From Primula veris (lineage: Eukaryota > Streptophyta > Magnoliopsida > Ericales > Primulaceae), in the NCBI GenBank assembly GCA_963682055.1, contig OY821749.1, forward strand, positions 28,961,631 to 29,025,630: 64,000 nt of DNA. The letters are read 5' to 3'. Shown here one piece after another: positions 22,002 to 36,874 of this stretch; position 1 is the first letter of the stretch, and the number at the start of each line of letters is the position of its first letter. Position numbers and translations under genes: made by a program. The notes under the pieces were generated by a model that did no database searches, had not been told where the DNA came from, and was given only the letters and a program-made list of their open reading frames with translations.

Positions 22002-22002
22002 C
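21958..22002 (+). repeat. (TA)n(GA)n compound microsatellite upstream of ICR-like gene
   Basis: A run of TA followed by about 14 GA dinucleotides, placed at the likely transcription start of the ICR-like gene. GA/CT tracts in 5' UTRs are common in plants and are bound by BBR/BPC (GAGA-binding) factors. Confidence 0.8.
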
Positions 22003-23708
22003 TTGGGGAAGTGTGTTCAAAGTAGTGTAGTGTACTCTCAAACCAATGCAACAAACTTAACTAGGGTTTTCACTCTTTTTTATTTATTTATTTTTCTATC
22101 TCTAAAACCCACACTCAAAAATATCTTGTCAAGTAAAGAACTAAACTCTCTTTTCTCTCTTCCTTTTTCTTCCATTTTATTTATTTTTTATTTTTATTTT
22201 TTTTACTTGCTCTACTATCAAATGCCCCTTGTTACTCACTGATTATTTTATATTATTATTTAATCTTGAATTTTCAGTTTATAAAATTGAAAATGTGTAC
22301 TGCTGCATAAGTAGCCATTTTCTCTCTTCTTTTTCTTCTATTTATTTATTTTTCACTAATTTTTTTTTTGTAGTTCCTCTGTTCTTGAATGCCTCTTGTT
22401 ATTTACTGCTTATTCTCAATAATTTATCTTTTTATATATTATTTAATCTTGAATTTTTAGTTCATAAAATTGAAAATGTGTCTCTTTTTGTGATCTTAGT
22501 TATGCTGATTAGTCATGACTACTAATTTGTACTGCTATTATTTATGAAGTCGTTTTTTTAGTTCTGGTTATTTTGTTTCTATTCGGATTTGGGTTTTATT
22601 GTTCATTTGTTTCCCAGATTTTTTGTTCTCTAGAGTGCTCAAGTTGTAGTCATGGAAAGTTACAGACTAATATTGTTAAATCTTTTGTTAAAATGGAACC
22701 CAAAATAGTTAATGTAGTAATTAGTGAAACAATAGTAGTAAATGTTTCGTGTGAGCCTTTTATTTGGGAATACATATGTGAATGCATCTCCGTTTCGGTA
22801 TATTGTTTGCTAATTTATATATTTCATCGTTATTTGGTTATAGGTTTCCGCTTTACAGATGATTTAACCTTGTTTCTCTAGTCCATTCGCAGTAATTTGT
22901 TCCTAATGTATTGTAAATAGAAACTATTTCATAGATGGGTTTCATTGTGCTGTTTTTTTGTATATTAAAGCTTGCTTTTTTGCAGCACATTTGCTGATAT
23001 TTTGCACTGATCTGGATGTTTAACTTGAGTATTTAGTTTAGTTTTGGGGTTCTCCTAAAAAAATAAGAAGTTTTATTCTGATTGATCTGATTTTTTTCTC
23101 AAACTCGAATAAGTCATCCTATAAGCTTAAAAGTCGCATCCAAACAAGATATTGAGTGATTTGGAGTGTAGGAGTAAAGATAAAGTAAAAGAAAAGACAG
23201 TACAACTTATACATGGTTCAACTTGTATCTCATCAATCATCATAGCTTGATAATTGATGACCTCTTTTAGGCATTAATTAACCCTGATTCTGGACCCATT
23301 ACCTTTAGTAGCATATTGTCATTGAGGTACTTTTTCAATAAGTAACTTCATAAGATTGGTCTTTTAGTAATCTTCTAAGTGCATTTTCTCAAAGTAACAG
23401 AGAGAAGATAAAGTTAAAGGAGAAACTACCATACCTGAATTATGATGTTTATTGTTTACTATTTTTGCCCTTTTCTTTTTCTTTATTCCTCAATTTGCTT
23501 CTCAATTTTGGTGTGGTCTTTGGTTGGTGAGAGTTATGTTAGTTCCCCTAGAGTTCACTGGAAGATAATTGTTGTAACTTCCTGTTGCTTAGTTTAGTTT
23601 TAAATTTTAAAACCAAATGTGGTTTTTAATGTGTTCTTTAACCAGACTTTGTGGTTGCTCATTGGTTTTTGTTTAATGGCAGGTTTTGCGAGTTGAAGGA
23701 TTTTTAAA

Positions 23709-26700
23709 ATGCAGAGCTCGAAAAATAGGTATATTTTCAAGTTCTTTAACTTGTGATATTTATTTATTGGTTCAGTTTTGTCTACTTAAACAACTTAGTA
23801 TATCTATTTGTCCTTCAGTCAATTGTTTATACTTTTAATTAGGGAATAATCAATGCTGTTGTAGAAGTTCCTTAAACTATTCTTACACCGTAACTTGGGA
23901 TCCAAAGTATTAATATAATTTTAAAAAGCCATGACACCACCTTAGTTTTTTTAACTTTTTTACTTGTAATTATTTTCAATTTGGTTTTATTCTTTCACAA
24001 ATTGGCTGCAGCTATGAGTATAACAATTTAAAACTCAGCAAGTTCTTTTCGTCGTTGATAATAATCAAACTGATATAGATCAAGGACCAAATTAATAAGT
24101 CTCTACCCACCTTTATTAATCTTGTTGTGCGAAATAAATTATCACGTTAGTAAATTACTAAATAAGGTCTAGTTTTTGCATATGTAAGCTCAGTTTTTGG
24201 CCTATTTGGTACGAATCTAAACTGCATTTAGTTGATGAGTTGATCAATTACAAAGCTGAGTAGTTTTTGTTTTTTGGCCTGAAAAATCAGTAGATTTTAA
24301 GCTGCATAAACTTAGCATTTTTCTCAAATTGAATAACAACTTGATTTGCTTTAAAGCTACCACCAAACCACACTTGAGAGCGATTATCTTTCTCCAGCTC
24401 TGTGCTCATTCTGATGTCCTTTTCTTTTCCATGTAACAAACAAGAATAGTAGCCCCCACCTTTGCTACAATCAATGATATCCTTGTTTAGAAATTTGAAT
24501 GCCTTTTTTAGTATTGTGTTACTTGTTATATATTGACTTGGCTTGTTATAATATTGTTAATTTACTCGTATTTAATAGCAAAAGTGGATCCTTGGAGAAG
24601 CCTCAGAAATCCTCTCCAGTGACACCTCAAAAGTTGAAAATTCCAGCTTCAGATGCCGACCCAGTCCCCTCTCCTAACAGGGCAAGTAGAACCCCCAAAG
24701 ATAAAAGCCCCAAGGTTCTTGACCGTAGATCCCCCCGTAGCCCTGCTAATCAGGTAAAAACTTAAAATTATATAAGGATATTCACCATCCAGACCTTTCT
24801 GTTAAGTAATGTGTTTTTTCAATTCTGTTTGAAATTTCCTTTGTGAGCTATGCTATTTGATACTGGCTGAGCTAATGCCTCAGAGTTCTTCTTGAAACGA
24901 CACTTGAGAAGCTGCTGATGGAAAAAAAAGAACTTCTTACCGTACTAATTTACAAGACTTTGCTTTTATTTCTGGCTAATTCTGATTAATAGTCAATGAA
25001 TAAATTGAACATGTAATTACTTAATTGACACTAAAAACTGTCATTAAAACCAGTTGGCTTGAGGCATTCTTAGATTATGGTTCTATAAGATGCAATGTAC
25101 ATACTTGTGCACTTGGGTCACATTATATATCATGATTTTCAAATTTTATGGTAGCCACATCTTAATTCTTTCAGTACTCGTCCTTTTTTCCAATTTTCAG
25201 AAGAAAAGCTCATCGAAGGTGCCTGGATTGGAATCTCAGCTTTCACAGCTCCAAGAGGAATTAAAAAAAATAAAAGACCAGCTTACCTCATCTGAATTAA
25301 CTACTAAACGGGCCCAGGAAGAAGCTGAGGTGGCTAAGAATGAGTTGGCCGCCATGTCATCAAAGCTCGATGGCGAGGCAGCAAAACTCGACACCATGTC
25401 AGAAGTACCCCCAGCTGAAAACCTTGAGGCTACACAAAATCAGCACTCAAGCGATCTAGGCGATATAACACGTGAGCTCAATGAGACGCTCTCTCTCGTG
25501 GAGAAACTGAAATGCCAGCTCATTGAATCCGAGAAATCTGAGTCTCGGGCTTTGGACCTCTTGACCGACACTCAAGTGAAGCTTGAAATGGCGAAAACCA
25601 TCGAAGAGAATCTGCTAGCTGAAAGGGTTAAAGCTGAGAAAGCTTATAAGTTGTTGGCTTTGGAGTTGGAAAAGCTGGAAACTCCAGCAGGGTACGACAT
25701 TTTATTATTATTTTGATAAGTATATTAATCATCCAGATATGACAAATTTTGTGTGCTAGATTTTGTATTGTTCCACTTTGATGTAACTCAAGAGTTTATT
25801 GCTTTCCTTGTATAAAGTTGTGTATCACACCAAGCTTTTTTCTAAGTTGGTTTTTTGAAAAAAACAGGCTGTTTCGGAAGACTGAATTAATCTAATGTTT
25901 TCGCCAATTGATGTGTATTTCCATTAGGTTGGATTAGAGTACCCTTAGTTTGAATATATCACCAAGTTCTTAAAATAAAATAAATATTTACCATTAATGT
26001 TAATCTATAGTATCAATTTAAATTCTTCAAATAGAAGTAACGATGATAGTTGATGCCTTTACCTCCCCAAAGAGAATTAATTACTTCCAAAGATAAATAG
26101 ATTGACACTAATTCCTATCTAATTGTTACTATATGATTTAATCAAGTCAAAATGAGGGACCGGATGAGCTCGAGTCTGAGCTTTTGGAGGCAAAAGCTGA
26201 AGTGGAGAAGCTGAAGACGGCTTTGGCTATAGCCGAAAGAATGTGCTATGACGAGAATATACAAAGCACTCTACTTATTAGAAGCGCTCATGAACAAGCA
26301 GAGCAAAGCAAGGCTGAGCTAGCAATACGAGAGGTGTGCTAAGTTACCAGATTATTATGTTTTTGATAAATGTGGTTTCCTCTATTTTTGTAATGCGTTT
26401 CTTTATCTTTATTTTCAATTGTTATAGTTTTAATGGGGTTTTCTAGTGCTTTTCGAGAGAATCCAACTCATGACATAGGGTTAAGTTACTGTTTCCAGTA
26501 AAAGCTCAAGTTGTTAGCAAAGTTTTTTTTTTCATCGTTATATTATTCTTCAACAGGTTGAGATGGGTGTCGAGTTGGAGAAAGCAAAATCCGAGATAGA
26601 AGAACTGAAGGCTGCAATTACGGCTTATATGGAAGCTGAAAATGAAAATGAAATACAAACAGAACTGAAAAAGTTGGCAGACAAGAATGAGGCGCTGAAG

Positions 26701-27156
26701 GCAGATATGGAAAGGAGGGAGATGGAAATGAAGAGAGAGAACGAGGAGGCTGTCGCTTTAGTCGAATCGTCTCGGGTTTCCGAAAGAGAGGCGCTGATGA
26801 AAGTTGGGTACATTACCGAAGAAGCCGACAAGAGTAACCGAAAAGCGGCTCGTGTGGTGGAACAGCTAGAGGCAATTCAAGGGACTAATGCCGAGATGGA
26901 GGCGGAACTTAGGAGGTTAAAAGTCCAATCTGACCAGTGGAGAAAAGCTGCCGAGGCTGCTGCTGCTATGGTTTCGTCGGGGTATAATGGTAAACTGGTG
27001 GAGAGGACGGGGTCGTTAGATAAGGGGTTTAATAACACGATTGGGTCTAAGCTAGGGTCACCATTTTCGGAGGATTTGTATGATGATTCGCCTAAGAAGA
27101 AGAACGGAAATATGTTGAGAAAGCTTAGTGTTTTGTTGAAGAAGGGACAAAAGTGA
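23709..27156 (+). CDS. Interactor of constitutive active ROPs (ICR/RIP family coiled-coil protein), ICR2-like
   Basis: Five coding exons: 23709-23728, 24579-24753, 25201-25691, 26147-26333, 26557-27156. Phases join without a break to 490 residues. The N-terminus begins MQSSKNR, followed by a Ser/Pro/Lys-rich stretch with [12 protein letters not shown] phospho-motifs. Residues about 70-410 are a long Glu/Lys/Leu coiled coil. QWRKAA lies at 418-423, inside the motif that in ICR proteins is needed for binding activated ROP GTPases, and the end is the conserved basic [10 protein letters not shown]...LLKKGQK. Family role: ROP effectors linking polarity signalling to microtubules, exocytosis and secondary-wall pattern. 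At 490 residues it is shorter than Arabidopsis ICR2, which I recall at about 580. 5' UTR introns are likely: a GA-rich leader near 22000, a possible donor CAA|GTAAAG near 22131, and an acceptor GGCAG just before 23684. The exon 4 acceptor (ATCAAG|TCAAAA) has a weak pyrimidine tract, but phase and family sequence support it. Confidence 0.9.
24180..24400. other. Possible MITE remnant in ICR-like intron 1
   Basis: Repeated half-sites such as GCTGCATAAAC, CTGCATTTAGTTGA and GCTACCACCAAACC resemble hAT-derived MITE sequence, but no paired termini or target duplication could be defined. Confidence 0.25.
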
Positions 27157-28270
27157 TGAGCGCTGTTTGGCAGGTACTTTTTTATTGTCTATGGAAGATG
27201 TGCTGCTTAGATTTCCTTTTTTTTTGTGTCTCTTTGTTTTCGATCACTTTTTTAAGCCACTCATTGTTCGCCGCATCCTTTTTCACAATTTGAAAGTCTC
27301 ACTTTCTGAAGTACAAAAGCATACATTGTAGACGAGCATGCTTTTACGTAAATTAAGTACACAAGCTGTTATTTCAATTAATAATGCTTGCTATTATGTT
27401 TGATGACTATTCCTAAGGAAATTAAATGATTTCCCTCATATTACCTATGACTCGCCGAAAAAGATACTTGCCATTGGTCCATCTTGGGTTCTTTCTGCAA
27501 ATATAAAGAGACCAAGGTGTAAAAATTTGATTTGCACTTGGTCACTTTCACTATTCGGGGTCGAGGGAGCTAATTTTTCCCTGGAAAAATAAGTGCTTAT
27601 TTCCTTATACCAAAAACAATGTCACTGCAACATGTTTATTTTCACTCTTTTTTTACGACCATTCATTGCTCGCCGCATCAGTTAGCGTTTGGTTATGTTT
27701 GGCAACTATTTTCCTATTTCTTGAAACACAGACGCTGCTGAACACTTGGTTTGATAATCCGGTTTGGAATTGTTTTCAGTAATTCATCCTGTTAACCCTT
27801 CGATTTTGGAATTCTGTAAGAAGTATTTTCTGCTGTTTTTGAAAAGAATTTCTGAGATTTAATGAAAAGAGATTAAAAAAGACTCGACGATGCAAATTAC
27901 GATTCACTAGCTTTACCTTTAAATAAATAACATGATGAGATTAAGTCCAATAAATACCAATCATGGCTTTATATATGGTTTCTTCTTCGTTTCAGGTCCT
28001 GTAGCAATTTCGTAGGGAGGGCTCTATTGCATGTTTGTATAGCTATGAAGCAGGCATTGGCTGAAGCAGTTGGAGACCGATTAGTTTCTTTCTTTCTTTT
28101 TTGCCAGACTTGTTTAACTATTCGATAGTGTAATCCTTTATTTCGTGGCTGAAACTGGAAATCATCACGATAGGTTTTGATATCTAACTATGCTAGGCCT
28201 TATTATTACTTTGGCCTTTATGATGTAATCCTGCTTTATCTTGCTTAAATATGCCCATTTTGTGGCATAT
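27157..28270 (+). other. 3' UTR of the ICR-like gene, probably with an intron
   Basis: Shortly after the stop codon TTTGGCAG|GTAC is a usable donor, and CTTCGTTTCAG (ending near 27995) is a good acceptor. The intervening sequence is AT-rich and non-coding. A 3' UTR intron is inferred only from these sites. Confidence 0.45.
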
Positions 28271-29735
28271 AAACATACTTTTATCTATGAATTACCTGTT
28301 ATGATTAGGTTATTTAAATGCCTGAATGACTATTTTCGGTTGTGCTTGACTGGGAAGTGGTCATTTCTTCAGTTTCTTGTTTCTATTTTTAGAAAAAGAA
28401 CAAGGGTGTCATATGAGCCTGTTTAATCTCACAGGGGCTGATCACATTTAAATAGATGATTCAACTATGGTGGATCAATACGCATATAGATACAATAGTC
28501 TTTATTTTATTTTTGAAGTTAATACTTTTTATTTATTAATTTGAAAATTTACAGATGGTATGTTAAAATTTTGAGTTTTATCTTGGCCAAAACCGAACGA
28601 CCTTATCTCTTGTAGATTCTATGTCACACGAGTAAAGAACAGTAAGTTACGATTTAATTGTTTGCTCATAAAGTCATTTTATGTTTGGCTGGGTTTGTTT
28701 ATAAACAATGGCGGACGAACCAAACGCATTTGTTCATGAATGATTCGTTAAAATTGCAAATTAGAGTTAAGGTTAGATTCGATCACATAATTATGTAAAT
28801 TTCATCAAGATATAAATATCCAAAAGTTTGTAAACATTTATATGGTTTATTCCTCACTACTTAAGTAATACCTTCTAAATTATTAAAAAACTAATACCTT
28901 CTATACTGTATACTTGTTTCTTTTCTTTGCGAATTTGTATATGTACTATATTTGAGTTCAAGATTCCGAGTTCTTCCAAAACGTATCGATACATCATACT
29001 TATACATGTTTCATGTGCAGTTTTTTTACTTAACAAACGTTAAATTCATGTTGAAACGGTCTGTTTACGAGCCGAAAATGACTTTTATTCAGAAACGATT
29101 CATTTTAGTCTCCGCCGACCAATCCAGGCAACCACAATAAGTTATCTCCAGGAAAATTTTCAAACCGGTATAGTTTTTAAATCTATATGAATGAAAGGAC
29201 CATTCTTTTAAAACTATTTAAATTTTAGCCCCATTCTACCTAATTAACCAAAAAAGAAAAACAATGAGAAAAAAAAAAGATAAATTTCTAAATATATTAT
29301 TTTAAAACAAAAAAATCATGATTAATAGGGCTCATTGGTGGGATGTCACATTTTAATAATATTTTTGTCCATATGTCACTACTCTCATAAGATTTGTAAG
29401 TATATGTCACTTTACAAGTAATAAAAAAAGATATTATTTTCATAAATTTTTAGTATCTTTTTTTTACTTAGTAATTCAAATAAACACTAAAAAAAACTAA
29501 AAAAAGCTAAAAAAACAGCTTTTAAGTTATTTTTTTACACTTTGATATCTTTCTCGTATAGATTATAACTTATTTTTTAAGCTTTAAACAATTTTTAATC
29601 TCTTTATTATTGGGTCAGCTGACTGAAACTTAAAAAAAAATCGATCAAGAACCTCCATTTAAAAAATATTAAAAAACGTAACATAAGACTAAAATTTTCA
29701 CATGATTAATGTATTAGGTGGGCTTAAAATTTCAA
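28271..29735. other. Intergenic, nothing recognised
   Basis: AT-rich. Short low-complexity AAAAAACTAAAA-type runs lie near 29480-29520. No supported gene. Confidence 0.4.
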
Positions 29736-29740
29736 TATTA

Positions 29741-29753
29741 TGGGCCGGCCCAT
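29741..29753 (+). promoter_or_regulatory. Palindromic site II element of the RPS23 promoter
   Basis: TGGGCCGGCCCA contains TGGGCC on both strands. Site II motifs (TGGGCC/T) bind TCP factors and, together with teloboxes, are the usual promoter code of plant ribosomal protein genes. Confidence 0.75.
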
Positions 29754-29782
29754 GTTGATTATGCCCATGAATATATATACAT

Positions 29783-29813
<31 letters not shown>

Positions 29814-29834
29814 AGCCTTAATCTGCAAATCTAA

Positions 29835-29843
29835 CTAGGGTTT
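29835..29843 (+). promoter_or_regulatory. Telobox of the RPS23 promoter
   Basis: CTAGGGTTT is the inverse of AAACCCTA, the telobox found near transcription starts of translation-machinery genes. It lies about 45 bp before the start codon, before a CT-rich leader (29862-29880). Confidence 0.75.
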
Positions 29844-29887
29844 TGCTAAAATAAACTGCTGCTCTCTCTCTCTCTCTCTAAGCAACC

Positions 29888-32438
<2,551 letters not shown>

Positions 32439-33004
32439 ATTTTTTCCATTTTTGATGAAACCATGTCTGTCTCCCTTTTGTTTGATTGTTTTTCTGTTGA
32501 AGTAGCTTAAATGTTATCCTCGAATATTTTGGGCCGGATTATGTTTTTTTCTTAAATCTTTTTAATCAAGTGTTTGTTGCGGTAGTTTTGCTATTATGGA
32601 AAGCTAAGTTTTGGTATTAATATCATCATACACTTCAATATCTTTATATTTCTGTTTTTTTTCTTCTAATAATATATATATTTACGTCAACTGGATTTCT
32701 AGTTTCGCATAGAAATCCGAAGTGAGGTGTTGATGTTAAATTCAAGCGAGCTTATTTAAAGCACTCATATCATATGTGGCCTGTGTGACCTGCCTATAGT
32801 CTTGTGGGTCTGTTAATATTAGATTTTTATTAGATTAGTTGATCTTTTCCGCTTTTAGTGGAATCAATATCATAAAAGGTTTTCTTTGAATGAATTTTGG
32901 ACGTTTCAAGTTTATAGTATAATCGACTTAGACAGCACGTTTCATTTTAAAAGATAAACACATCCTGTACTATAATGACACCATACTCCATCTTCTGTTC
33001 TTTG
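32439..33004 (+). other. 3' UTR of RPS23 and spacer
   Basis: The first ~220 bp are likely 3' UTR. The remainder is AT-rich with no gene seen. Confidence 0.5.
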
Positions 33005-33900
33005 AAGATCATGTTTGTTTGGGTGAGTTAAACCATATTATAGCATTTTATGATGTATGGCATTTTGTAAAATCTTTAATTGTCTCGAGCAATATCAACT
33101 TGATAACGATACATGACTCAGCTGCAAGGGCGACTTGGTTCAGTGTATTCACAATAAACAACACTGTTTGAGCATAAAAAAAAATGTTTAGCATAGAATG
33201 GCAATTGCATCTACGAATTCACCATAGTTGTAGTTTTGATTCCAACACTTACACACCCACACCATGCAACCAAAAATGGGAGATTTGGATTCTGGTTTTG
33301 GTTGCTCGAAATCCTCCCATTCCAAAAGACCAAAACAATTATACGACATAAAACAAGTGATATTTCCTTTTATACTCGATACATTTTCCAGTTGTTTTGG
33401 AAATTTTGTAACAGTAGTAAAGCAAGCAAATCCTTTCGGAAAAACTGATACTCTTGTAGTAACTAGTAATAAAGTACAAATGACTCAATTTAATAAAATT
33501 ACCAAAATGCATCTGCTTAAGGTTAAACAGAGCTTAAAAGCAGATATATAAGAAACTGTACATATTCAACTTGTGTTGGGCCACGAAATGCAAAGACTAC
33601 TTCGTGACAAGATGTCCGACTCATTATCCGACAAAGAAAAATTTAACTATGGATAGCAGTAGTTCCAACCTACAGCACAAGCATATTTCAGTGCTTTTAG
33701 ATGTTGTTCTTTATCCATGTACTCATTTCATGTGTACTGATAACGAACTAGTATGCCAGAACATAAGACCAAATTTCTTTCATTACCAATATCTGAATGA
33801 TGAAGGTGTTTCCAAATTCTTACTGACGAAGTGGGCACTAGATCCATCAGCAAATCAGCTGTAAAATTAACATAAAACTTATATATCAGCCGATTAACGA
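33005..33900. repeat. Copy A of a ~1-kb diverged duplicated block
   Basis: Matches 36875-37975 in the same order and orientation: CATGTTTGTTTGG (near 33010), GATGTATGGCATTTT, the TTGGTTGCTC-AAATCCTC segment (near 33299), AAGACCAAAA, CATATTCAACTTGTG, TCACGAAATGC-type, CTACAGCACRAGCATAT and CTAGTATGCC. Small indels and many substitutions. No open frame is conserved between the copies, so it is probably non-coding. Confidence 0.7.
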
Positions 33901-35243
33901 AAACTTCCAAAATTCCGTCGTATACAGTATAGAAAAACGGGTTGAGTTGGAAAATATGGTAGTGAACTTGCCCCAACCAGGCGTGGGTCGGGGATTTTGG
34001 TGTTATACTCTTCAAGTCTTGTCTAATACCAATTGAACCAACAAAACATACATACATACATATAAACAGTAAGTACATGCTGACATACATATTTTGCTTA
34101 TAAAAAAAACAAATGCAGTCTATTAAGCAAAAAATGAGCATTATAAGCTGCAACCAACACTTTTGTCTTTTTTCGCCTGTCTATGTATTATATCCCATTT
34201 GAAGGAACAAAAACTTTTGTCCCTTTTCGCCTGTCTATGTAGAAAAAGGTTGCTGATATTATTTGCATCCTTGAGTTTATAGAGCTTCTAAGCAACCAAG
34301 AATAGCTAGCTTTACTTACCAAAAAAAAATAAAATTAGCTAGCCTTTTCAGGTATCAAGAAAAAAACTACTTTTCTTGCTTAAAAGCTGCAGACAAAGGA
34401 ACCCTTCGTCTCACAATAAAATTACTTGCGAGCTGTGACATACCAGAACTAAACCAAGAAATATAAAATCTCCATAAAATATTGACTATAATTCAAGATT
34501 TGAATATGCTAAATCTCACAAAACAAGATAATACGTTACTTTCGAGTCTTACTTATCACAACTGAACTACAAACATACATATATTGCAGCTTTTAAGTAA
34601 AAAGCTGAAGTTTTTTAGGTTAAGAAGAAAACCAGGTTCATTACAGGTTAAAGCTTCTAGCTTATTCAAGAAAAAAACGCCAAGAAGAGCTTAGCATTTA
34701 AGGTGGTCAAGAAATGCAGTCTAGATTTTAAGTTCAAAATAGGTAAGATTGCAAGATGCAAGTATGCAACGGAACAAGTCACAAATCTGAAAAATACAAT
34801 ACTAAGACACTAATCTCGAGTCTCGTCTATCACAACTGAACCAACACTAAAACAACATCTGCATCAAAACCCAAGTACCCGAAACATCATACTGAACAGT
34901 ATAACCACATTTACACCTTACCCGAACAAAATTAAAATCCACTTATCTGCAAATAGGATTAGAAGCATGACTAACTACCAAAATCTAAAAAGAAAATCTA
35001 AACCTGGATGCAATTATTCTCTAATAATATTAATTATTGATCTCTACGTTCACTTGTCTAAAGTAATAGTACTACGTAGTATATTCTATATGATATTTTC
35101 CCCATACTCTGTACAAGTTTTTATCATAATTTGGTAGAGGATGAATGTTTTTTTTGTTGTTTGAAGATTTTAATCATAATAAATAGCAAAAGATTACTTG
35201 TTTATCAATTTTACCAAAATATAGGAGGGCCTGCTCTCTCCGC
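33901..35243. other. Spacer downstream of the nuclear rpl22 gene
   Basis: AT-rich, includes the rpl22 3' UTR at its right end. A short duplicated ACTTTTGTC...TTTTCGCCTGTCTATGTA segment occurs twice (near 34157 and 34212). No gene is supported. Confidence 0.45.
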
Positions 35244-36622
35244 CTAGTTCATTCCCTGAGTATCTTGCACTCCGATAGTTATATGACAAGAATGTCTTCT
35301 AATTGGAAAGCTACGTCCTTTAGCTTGAGGTCTAAGTTTCTTGGTCATAGTGCCTTGGTCGACTCGGGCTTCACTGATTATCAAATCGGTTTCCTTGGAA
35401 CCCATAATGTAACCAGCATTTGCTGCTGCGGAACAAACCAGCTTAAGAACCGAACGACATGCTCGATAAGGCATGAGTTCCAGAATCATAACTGTTTCCT
35501 CGTAAGAACGTCCACGGATTTGATCAACGACTCTTCGTGCTTTATGAGCAGACGTATGTATGTATTTACCTAATGCGTATGCTTCTGTTTTCTTCTCCTT
35601 CTTTTTAACCTGGTAAACCAAATGCCATTCATACATAATAAGCACAAAAGAAAAAATTAACTCATAAAGTGTAACAATAGCTTTTTTTATAAAAAAAAAA
35701 CTAAGGTGTTTGTTATGTTAGCTTTTTTAGATTTTCAAAAGCTAGATTTTGAGTTAAAAATTACCAAAATTACTTTATCTACCTACTTGCACATCAAAAT
35801 TTTCATTTTAATCAAAATCACCAAAAGCAATTTGGTGATTACCAGCAGTAATTAAAAGAAGTTGCATGTTTGGCTCCACCTTAACTTCTTTACTTACAAC
35901 TGACTTATAACTTATTTTTTGACAAGTCATTCTTACTTATTTTAACATAAAAATTACCAAAACTACTAATTTTGCTGATTTTTTTTAGCTTTTTCACATA
36001 AAAATTGCCAAAACTAGTAATTTTCCAATTAAATCATTTTGCATTTCTACAAGTCACTTACATAAGTTAAAATAAGTAAAAAATGACATATCAATAAAAA
36101 TAAGGTATAAGTCACTTATAACTAAAGAAATTGAAGTGGTGCCAAACATGCAGCTTCTTTAAGTCAGTTATAAGTTAAAATAAATAAGAAAGGACTTTTT
36201 AAAAAACAATTCATAAGTCATGTATAGAAGTTAAGTTAAAATAAGTAAAAATTTAGTTTTAAAAAATAAGTTATAAGTCACGTATAAGTAAGGAAGTTAA
36301 TGTGGTGCCAAACATGCAGCTTCTTTTAATCATTTTTTTTCTCTTCTCATTGCTATTTCAAAGCATCTCTTTTGACAAAAAAAAAAAAAAGAAGCCAAAT
36401 GTGTCCAATATTAATAAAATATACCTTGGATTTTTTCTCATTATTTATGATGACTTCCTGAGTATTTACCACGGGAGTAGAAGATATTGTGAGTTTTAAC
36501 GAAGGTGGTTTAGGTTGGTTTAATGAGGAGAGAGAGAGGGTTTTTGGGTATAGAGAGGTTTTGGTAGAGATAGAGAGAGATACGAGGGAGGATGATGTGA
36601 TATTTGACATTTTTATCGCCAT
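35244..36622 (-). CDS. rpl22: Nuclear-encoded chloroplast 50S ribosomal protein L22 (uL22c)
   Basis: Two exons on the minus strand, 36622-36425 and 35609-35244, with an 815-bp phase-0 intron (donor AAG|GTATAT, acceptor TTACCAG|GTT). The protein has 187 residues. Exon 1 (66 codons) is Ser/Thr/Leu-rich with almost no acidic residues at its start ([20 protein letters not shown]...), a typical chloroplast transit peptide. Exon 2 encodes a complete plastid-type L22: [48 protein letters not shown], and [16 protein letters not shown] followed by CHITI. In most plants rpl22 is plastid-encoded; nuclear copies are documented for groups such as legumes and Fagaceae. The clean exon split between targeting peptide and mature protein points to a working transferred gene and not passive plastid DNA. 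Its promoter has telobox, CCAAT and TATA-like motifs. The intron carries a MITE. Confidence 0.93.
35853..36327. mobile_element. MITE in the rpl22 intron, with a duplicated right arm
   Basis: The left end AAAAGAAGTTGCATGTTTGGC (35854 on) is inverted at 36141-36160 (GCCAAACATGCAGCTTCTTT) and again at 36307-36327. Between them are inverted blocks such as ACTGACTTATAAC/TTATAAGTCACTTA. One arm therefore appears twice, suggesting a nested or partly duplicated foldback element. The type resembles hAT-derived MITEs; no target duplication was defined. Confidence 0.65.
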
Positions 36623-36689
36623 TTTTGTTGTTACCAGAGCTTTCTCTCCTTTTCTGTAACTATTTCAATAAACTTAGCGAAAAATAAAG

Positions 36690-36723
36690 TTTAGGGTAAT
36701 ATATATACTATTGGCTAGGGTTT
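36690..36723 (-). promoter_or_regulatory. rpl22 promoter motifs: telobox, CCAAT, TATA
   Basis: Read on the minus strand: AAACCCTAG (36715-36723), then CCAAT, then TATATATAT (about 36700-36709), ending roughly 75-100 bp before the start codon. The transferred gene has thus acquired a nuclear promoter of the ribosomal-protein style. Motif assignment is by eye. Confidence 0.5.
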
Positions 36724-36805
36724 GGAAAAAAACGGAAAAACCGAATCGATAACCGAATCGAAAAAACCCGAAAAAGACCGAAATCGAAAAACCAAAAAAT
36801 ATAAT
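36722..36805. repeat. Degenerate (AAACCG)n tract
   Basis: Variants of AAACCGAATCGA and GAAAAACCGAAA. This is the reverse-strand counterpart of the TTCGGT tract at 5508-5655 and adjoins the rpl22 promoter. Confidence 0.65.
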
Positions 36806-36874
36806 GACCGTAATGATTTCCCCAAACACAACTTCGAGCCACCCGATAGTTCTTAAATGTACTTAATCTGATGT

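Noticed and set aside
22003..22881. Open frames of 75-105 codons upstream of the ICR-like start codon
   Set aside because: T-rich, low-complexity sequence in the 5' UTR and its intron; no similarity to any family and the wrong context for exons.
33728..34153. 141-codon open frame on the minus strand
   Set aside because: Low-complexity, partly inside the duplicated block, not conserved in its second copy, and with no recognisable domain or splice partner.
35244..36622. rpl22 as a passive plastid DNA insertion (NUPT)
   Set aside because: There is no flanking plastid sequence, the coding region is intact but diverged, and a transit-peptide exon is joined by a consensus intron; all favour a functional transferred gene.
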